Positions 58,001 through 64,000 of a stretch of DNA of 64,000 bases are shown here, one piece after another; the first letter of the stretch is position 1; each line of letters begins with the position of its first letter. Under the pieces are notes generated by a model, which was not told the origin of the DNA, ran no database searches, and was given only the letters and a program-made list of their open reading frames with translations. Source of the DNA: Linanthus parryae (taxonomy: Eukaryota > Streptophyta > Magnoliopsida > Ericales > Polemoniaceae); assembly GCA_023055425.1 (NCBI GenBank), contig JALGPY010000010.1, forward strand, positions 50,652,165-50,716,164. Reading direction: 5' to 3'. Both the position numbers and the translations under genes were made by a program.

Positions 58001-59339
58001 TGAACGAAAATTTAATTTTCTTAACATTAGTAAATGCTTTTCTTAATAAACATAAAATTCAAACAATGTTTGACAAAAGTTAAAAGTCTTTATTGCTTCA
58101 ACTATATTTGTCTTGCCATTGCCCATAAAGATGAATCTTTCAGCATCAAGTGGCTATTGGCCCAACAACCAACCATGCATAAATATTCTCAATTGAGTAG
58201 TTGCACCAAAATCTACTCGTCAAATATGTTTAGGTACAAAACTTAAATTAACCCATAGTGAGAAGTAAAATTTTCCGTATCCAGCATGTGGCATTAAATT
58301 CATATTCACACATTCACTTAAGTGCTTGTGTGTTATCATTACGAGTACATTTACATAATTGGACTGTGATTCAACTGCAACTTACATAACTGTATCCCCT
58401 TTATCTCGACTATTATCCTTAGGGTAAATACTAAACGAGTACATTTAGTTTAATCTCACACAACTATTTTATCTTTTAACAAATAGTGAGTGAAAAGTTC
58501 ACAAGGAACTTATTTATCCATATGAGCGTTACAGCTCTCCGTATACTCACTTAAGTGCTTGAGAGAAAATATAAATACACCTTATGAGCATGTCATGAGA
58601 CAACTGTAACTTTAGTTCTTAAGTTCTTAATTGAGATTAAAGTTTTCCGGATGTACTCCCTTACGTTCCTCCTTTTACAAGATAATGTTGACTAAAAGTC
58701 CTCTTAATGTTTTTTCTAGAAAACTTGGACACATAACCTTGAGGAACTCAATAGCATTACCATTACTGAACTTAAAAGCTTCTAGAATTAACTTTATTTT
58801 CAAGAATTTATACATGCTATAAAACACTAAATGTGAGTCTTCATCAGCAATAACAAATAATAAATAAGCTGACTTAAATAGAAAACAAGTTAAAGACATG
58901 AGCTCAAAATACAAATATATTGTACAAGCATGAAATAAAATATAACCACAAAGTATTCATGCAAGACATAAATCAACAATATATTTAACGGGTTCTTTAC
59001 AAGATACTAGCACAACATTGTTGTTTAGTCTTTGGACAGAAACAACAACTTGTAAGTGGTACTCTCCACGCGGTAATCAAATATTGACAGTAAATCCGGT
59101 CAAACAATAGGTCTTCCTTTGGGCCGACGTATTGTTCACATGGAATAACTTGATAACCGTCACATATTTACTACCACAAGTGTACTTATTATTTGGCCAA
59201 CTAACAACCTTCCTTTGGGCCGATTAGCTAGTCGCATAAATAATAAACACACACATCTTTATATCCCAAAATAAATAAATTTTACACAATAGAGGTCACT
59301 TTGGCGACATATTATTTCAACTGATTTATTCTAGGATAC
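55062..59339 (-). other. Internal DNA of Copia-like element, no coding capacity
   Basis: About 4.3 kb of AT-rich DNA has no protein motif. CTCCCACT (AGTGGGAG on the minus strand) recurs at about 55065, 55506, 56225, 57085 and 57220. CTTCCTTTGGGCCGA recurs at about 56923, 56984, 59114 and 59209, each near ATTTGGCC or a similar word. Confidence 0.6.
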
Positions 59340-59479
59340 AAGACCATTTTATTTTAGTGTAAAATACGAAAATATACTAATGTCTAAAATGTATATTTTA
59401 GTGTAAAATGCCAAAGTTACACTAATGTATTAAATATAGAACCCGAAATATTAATCTTTTAGTGTAATACAAAAGATTA

Positions 59480-59860
59480 CACCCAAAATATTCATAATGG
59501 TGTAAGATATCAAATATGCACCAAATATACTTAATGGTGTAAGAATACCAAATATACATCAATTTCATATGGTGTATGATACCAAATATACACCAAAAGC
59601 ACTTAATGATGTAAGAATACCAAAGATACACCAAAGATATTTACTGGTGTAAAAATACTAAAGATACACCAAATATCAGTTATAGTGTAAGATACCAAAT
59701 ATACACCAAAGATATTTAATAGTGTATGAATACCAAAGATACACCGAATATCAATAATGGTGTAAGATACTAAATATACACCATATTTCACATTGTGTGA
59801 TATACCAAATATACGCTAATGATTTATAATGGTGCAACATACTAAAAATACACCAAAAAT
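59480..59860. repeat. Minisatellite, about 37 bp units
   Basis: GGTGTAAGATACCAAATATA followed by CACC and an AT-rich joint recurs about ten times at 36-38 base spacing, with more decayed units from about 59340. GGTGTA and TACACC in each unit can pair as a stem. Alternating AAGAT and AAGAA/ATGAA forms suggest a 74 bp higher-order unit. Confidence 0.85.
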
Positions 59861-60459
59861 TAACAATAGTAATAATATCGTATATTTTATCCATGAATCA
59901 AGTCATAAACATGATATAAATACAGTGGCATCATGTGAGAAACATTACTTTAGTCAAAACATGGAAATAATGAGATTACATGTCCAAAAACATGCTAAAA
60001 TACGAAATTATTTATTCTTTCCTGAAAACTATTCCGAATCTGGAAAATCTAACCGTACAGATTGATTCAAAAGACCCAAAAAACCTAGGGTTTGACTATT
60101 GAATCGCCCAAATCGGATATCTAGAACTCCCGGAATAGCCAAAACAATATGAGTCGTCCGATCTGAGCGGCACAACAAAGCAGCGGTACACGCTGCCACA
60201 CCAGATCGAGACTCGGCACAGCCCAGATCTAAGGCAGTGTTTGGCAAATCATTAATCGAAGCAGTTGGTTTAAAACACCATAACTTTCAAACCGTAAGTC
60301 GGAATTGAGCTTATAATATATCGTTGGAAAGCTTATTTCGAGATCTTCGCAACCATATGAAGAAATCCCATAAACGACATGAACACAGAAAACGAGGCTA
60401 TAAACCCTAATTCGGGATTAACTTAAAATATTTGTTCTTAACGATCCTAGCATGATAGT

Positions 60460-60472
60460 GGCTCTGATACCA
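60460..60472 (-). promoter_or_regulatory. Primer binding site, initiator tRNA-Met
   Basis: TGGTATCAGAGCC on the minus strand, a perfect match, two to three bases inside the 5' LTR. Confidence 0.9.
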
Positions 60473-60474
60473 CT

Positions 60475-60946
60475 AGTTAGATCACACATAAACTCATGTA
60501 GATTATCTAAAGGCGGAATCATAATCTACAACACATAAACTATCATCTAGAATAGTCAAGAACATAAGAACATTAAATAGGACTAACCTCGGTCCATAGC
60601 TAGTGTATTGTGTTCCACGTCATGATGATCTTGAGTGAACCGCGATCTTCCAACCACAACTCGGACCAGCTTCAATGATCTCTCTCAATGGGAAGAGTGA
60701 GACTACTGTATTCGAATGTGTTGGGTATCACAACCCTGGTAGTCTTTATATACTAAATTGATGAGGCTCCCATAACCCTAATCATTTAGTAATGGGCTAC
60801 TACACATTACAAAGCCCACACCACTTTATGTTCCTACGAGTCCAATTATTAATTAGATCACTTTAGTGGCCCGTTTATTTGATAGTCCAATAATATAACT
60901 GCTAATATTTTCATATTGGCCCACAAAGAAATAAAATTTCCCAACA
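60475..60946 (-). repeat. 5' LTR of Copia-like element
   Basis: This 472 bp copy has only about three differences from the left LTR over its outer 440 bases. A cluster of six or seven lies in the 28 bases next to the primer site. Its terminal base pair is mutated (A for T). Confidence 0.9.
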
Positions 60947-60951
60947 CACAT

Positions 60952-61480
60952 TTCTAGAGAAATATTTTCCGTTTTTCTGGAATGTTCAGACCCCATAATT
61001 TCCCCCATAATTATTATTGGAGGCCTTCCACTGAGAACTAGAGAAGAAACCTTCTGGGAGGAAAACCTTTCTGATATCGTCTTCAATGAAGTTGTACCCA
61101 TACTTTGTGGAATAGCTGTCTGATTTGGTGTAAGGACATATAATCATGTTGCTTTCATTTGGAGCTGGAAGCTGGATGGAAAGGATTCCGTTAGTGATGA
61201 AGTCGGGAACATGGTTTCGGATGGTTTCCTCCTTCCAAAATTGCATGTCGTCTCTAGTGGTGATCCAAGATTTAACTCTCCAATTTGGATCAATTGGGAG
61301 AGGACTAAAATGTCAGATAGATGGAAAGATCTAGCTAGGATCCATCTATTCCCAAGAATACGAATTTCATTACCATTTCCGACCTTCTAGGAACACCCTT
61401 TCTTGATTAAGTCTCTGCCGTGGAGAACACTTTTCATGCCCAAGATGCATTACTTGGGCTTCTATTTATGTAAAAAATTA
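60952..61480 (-). pseudogene. LINE ORF2 fragment upstream of the Copia-like insertion
   Basis: The minus strand reads GRDLIKKGCS, KVGNGNEIRILGNRWI, then EETIRNHVPDFITNGILSI and YTKSDSYSTKYGYNFI. These are standard motifs between the RT and zf-RVT parts of plant L1-type LINEs (WRIGDG..., SVKSGY). The reverse transcriptase itself is missing, so the LINE is 5'-truncated near 61480, which is common. Confidence 0.8.
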
Positions 61481-61894
61481 TTGCAAATTGCAGCCGATGA
61501 GTAATTATTAATTGAACCCCACAAATTAAATAATAGCCATTAACCAAGCATTTTGAAAACAAAGGAAACCGAGTCACACCGCAATACACACCATCTGGTG
61601 CACCACGTCAAAGGGAGATCTATTGATTGTGGCTGCGAAAACCTGTGACACAACGTCGAGCAGTGAGGATGTTCATTGAGGGAGAAAGAACGGGCCCGCG
61701 ACTACTGTTTATGACGGCACTGAGAAGAACGCAGCCAGTGGAGTGGACGGCGTTGAGAGGCGTTGTTGCTACTTGTGTGATTGAGAAGGAGAAGATGGCG
61801 AGGGCTGAGTTCGTAACAGAGAACGTCGGGGACCAGTGATGGCGCCTAGAACAGTGCGCAGGTGTACAGAAGGTGACGCGATTCTTTAGGCGTT
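61481..61894. other. Short unassigned stretch with GC-rich open frame
   Basis: A plus-strand open frame at 61627-61839 (70 codons) and a minus-strand one at 61913-61620 lie in GC-richer DNA. Neither has a motif I can name. It may be a captured gene fragment. Confidence 0.3.
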
Positions 61895-62840
61895 TGCGCA
61901 AGTTCACGGGCAAGTAATATAGGGGGTCGTATTTTAACCCCGAGTTATCGATCCTACGAGGACAGACTTGAGATTATTTAATTAAGTCTTAATTTAGAAT
62001 ACGGTACAAGGAATTAATTTGAGTAATTAAAAGAGTTGTCACCCTCAAATAAGTGACTGAAATTAAAATACAAACTAATCTAATATTTTTTATAATTTTT
62101 TTATCAATAAATAGATATGGAGAAACTAGGCTATCTCTAGATCACCTAGGGATGTAGACGATTTTTGAATTATCTGAATAACACATTAATTATATCATAA
62201 TCAAGGCGGGTAATAGACTATGAAAATCTCATGTGGGTCTCATGTCATTTTACGTCTCGGTAGACTACAATCTCCTGTCGGTCTCATCCTATCTAACGGT
62301 CCGTTCCATTAGGTTATCTACTGAAACGTTAGCGGGTCTTGTCGGTCCACCATTTCACGGAACAGCTGAACAATCCTACCAAATCTACCCACACTAGCCA
62401 ATCCTACTCACTTCTCCATCCGGTCTCGGTGATTCAGGACTGATGTTCATATCTCAATTTAGCTAGATAAAGTCACTGTCGCGTACTTCACTAGCCAACT
62501 AGCGATTCCGGTTAATCACTCTATCCCCATTATGAATTAAGCATTGATTATGAAAAATTTTATTAAGACAAAACTAACAATAAGCACGATTCATCCTAAC
62601 GAATAAACCCTAGTTCATTGATTGTCAATTCCTATCTTAGTCGTGTAAATATACTAAGATCCTTAACAAGATTCAAGAACTAACATTCATTCAATAGAAG
62701 AAATCAATAAGCATGAAACAAAGATTAAAAATCCGGAAAACTTCATCGTCTGCATAATCCTATGCTCTCTCGAGAAGCCTAGCAATGGAGTTTAGCTAAT
62801 AGTAATCAACCAAACAAGGTACAAGATTTTCTCCATAACA
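61895..62840 (-). repeat. Ty3-type LTR remnant, minus strand
   Basis: On the minus strand it ends TCCTCGTAGGATCGATAACT, then a TTACTTGCCCGTGAACTTGCG stretch. This layout copies the ends of Athila/Tat LTRs (here CTCTTGGGTTCGACAACC and ACTTGCAGTTGGAGCG). No exact boundaries or primer site are seen. Confidence 0.45.
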
Positions 62841-62862
62841 AGAAGAAGAAGAAGAAGAAGAA

Positions 62863-62893
<31 letters not shown>

Positions 62894-62953
62894 AAGAAGA
62901 AGAAGAAGAAGAAGAAGAAGAAGAAGAAGAAGAAGAAGAAGAAGAAGAAGAAG

Positions 62954-62983
<30 letters not shown>
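62841..62983. repeat. GAA microsatellite
   Basis: About 47 GAA triplets with a single interruption (AATAAG near 62861). Confidence 0.95.
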
Positions 62984-62984
<1 letters not shown>

Positions 62985-62992
62985 GATTTTTG

Positions 62993-64000
62993 TGATAACT
63001 CCGTAGTGAGAGTTATAATCTATACTGATTCACTGCTAATTTTTGTGCGTTTTGGTGCAAAGTGATGAGTTTCAAGCCAAAATATGAGAAAAGGAGCATT
63101 AATGAGTTTTAAAGCTTAAATGTGAAGTTCGGGCGTTTCTTGCATTGTTTTATGTGTGATTTGATGTATTTTATCACATTTTATCCTCGCGGGTGTGTTC
63201 GTGTTGTGATATGCAGGAATAAGACACGCGTGGAGCATTTGGATAGAAGAAACGAGCTTCGAAAGTCAAGAAAAATGAAGAGAAGAGAAATTAGAGGAAC
63301 AAAAGTGACAAACCTTCACTATTTTGATGATATATTGAATTCTACACAACCTGCTATACTGAGAATGGTGCCAAATGAACGTAGACTCAAAGAGTTTTCC
63401 AACGGTAGGTCACAGTGCTCAATCAAAGGCCGGACGAGAAAGTTATTGTCTGGCGAAGACGACGCAGAAACGAAGAAAAGCTGGAAAAGTTCACTGGACC
63501 AGTGTGCACTCTTCGGGATGTATCTGGAGTTACATATACAAATTTTGGAGCTAGGCCTACGCCATTTGAAAGTATACACTCAGGACTTTCCAACGATATA
63601 ACATGGGCCCAAAATGAAGTCTGGATGATGGAGAGAAGGCCCACACAAGATCATATTAATAATTCTGTCCGAGAATTACAAACTAGAGGGGGTGAATTGA
63701 AAATTCGGCCAAAATGCATTAAAAATCGTGCCCAACCCTGCACATCACGTTTTTTTTGGATCTAGAGGCAGAGTAGGCTGCTGGAGATAAGGAAGAACAC
63801 GTTGGAGGAAGGCTTGGAGCTTGGAATTCGTCGTGAGAGAGAGGATTCCATCGTTTGATATCTTTTCGCGATCTTTTTAATTATTTTTTTATCATGATCA
63901 ACGTAAACTTGTCATTGTTGATTATGTATCGCAGTAGCTAAGTTTGATATCGGGATTTCTCAATGGTAGTTTGGGCTTGAAGCTGTTTTTGGCGAATTAT
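62993..64000 (+). mobile_element. Athila-type LTR, 5' portion (cut by window edge)
   Basis: It begins TGATAACTCC, as the solo LTR at 10572 does, and shares the landmarks GTGTTCGTGTTGTG (63195-63208) and TTGGCGAATTAT near 63988. It runs off the right edge after 1008 bases, so whether it is a 5' LTR, 3' LTR or solo LTR is unknown. The 159- and 116-codon frames inside it are not known proteins. Confidence 0.75.

Larger units (their letters stand above)
54589..60946 (-). mobile_element. Non-autonomous Copia-like element inside the LINE
   Basis: LTRs at 54589-55061 and 60475-60946 are nearly identical. CACAT flanks both sides (54584-54588 and 60947-60951). A primer site lies inside the right LTR and a polypurine tract inside the left one, so it reads on the minus strand. 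The 5.4 kb internal region has no gag or pol. It instead holds repeated CTCCCACT motifs, four copies of a CCTTTGGGCCGA-like motif and a minisatellite. It should depend on proteins from another Copia element. Confidence 0.88.

Noticed and set aside
61627..61839. A possible Alba-domain protein
   Set aside because: A faint resemblance over about 30 residues to the Alba core did not hold over the rest, and the frame is short and isolated.
63122..63765. Two overlapping frames as genes at the right edge
   Set aside because: They fall wholly within an Athila-type LTR and match no known domain.

Overview
This window is plant nuclear DNA. Almost all of it is transposable-element sequence, nested up to three deep. 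The lineages seen are Athila, Tekay/Del, Tat and Tork/Angela LTR elements, a plant L1-type LINE, Stowaway-like MITEs, a short tRNA-derived SINE, and a broken cytochrome P450 piece of CYP71 type. The species cannot be fixed from the sequence. I found no intact host gene. The host-like traces are the P450 fragment (26016-26210) and an unidentified exon-like stretch (46949-47188).

Layout, left to right. (1) 1-6300: the end of an Athila-type LTR, its tRNA-Asp primer site and a decayed gag-protease gene, then a second truncated Athila-like gag-protease piece. (2) 6340-26015: a decayed Tork-type Copia element on the plus strand. It is split twice. An Athila-type solo LTR sits in its reverse transcriptase (10572-12106, target duplication GAGAT/GAGCT). 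A 12.6 kb minus-strand Tekay chromovirus with about 3.5 kb LTRs sits a little further on (12341-24912, target duplication TATGG). (3) 26016-27994: P450 fragment, SINE and unassigned AT-rich DNA. (4) 27995-49738: a minus-strand non-autonomous Copia-like element with about 173 bp LTRs and target duplication AGAAA, split by a very young 15.4 kb Tat-lineage Ty3 element (31333-46772, target duplication CCTCC). (5) 50013-52236: a DNA transposon with terminal inverted repeats and an 8 bp duplication, itself holding an Angela-like solo LTR. (6) Two related Stowaway-like MITEs. (7) 53504 to about 61480: the 3' end of a LINE on the minus strand, split by a 6.4 kb non-autonomous Copia-like element (54589-60946, target duplication CACAT). 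(8) A minus-strand LTR remnant, a GAA microsatellite, and the start of another Athila-type LTR running off the right edge.

The centrepiece is the Tat element. Its two 626 bp LTRs differ at two positions. Gag-protease (870 aa) and RT-RNaseH-aRNaseH-integrase (1241 aa) are intact and share one reading frame, separated by a single TGA. Downstream lie a decaying tandem array of hairpin-forming units and then a roughly 4.3 kb gene on the opposite strand. That gene shows a plant mobile domain (PMD)-like region, acidic linkers, a C-terminal coiled coil and four short GT-AG introns that all keep frame. In this copy it carries one frameshift and one stop. Antisense introns would survive retrotransposition because they are not spliced from the sense genomic RNA.

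All boundaries were read by eye from LTR ends, target duplications, primer sites and polypurine tracts. No alignments or database searches were run.
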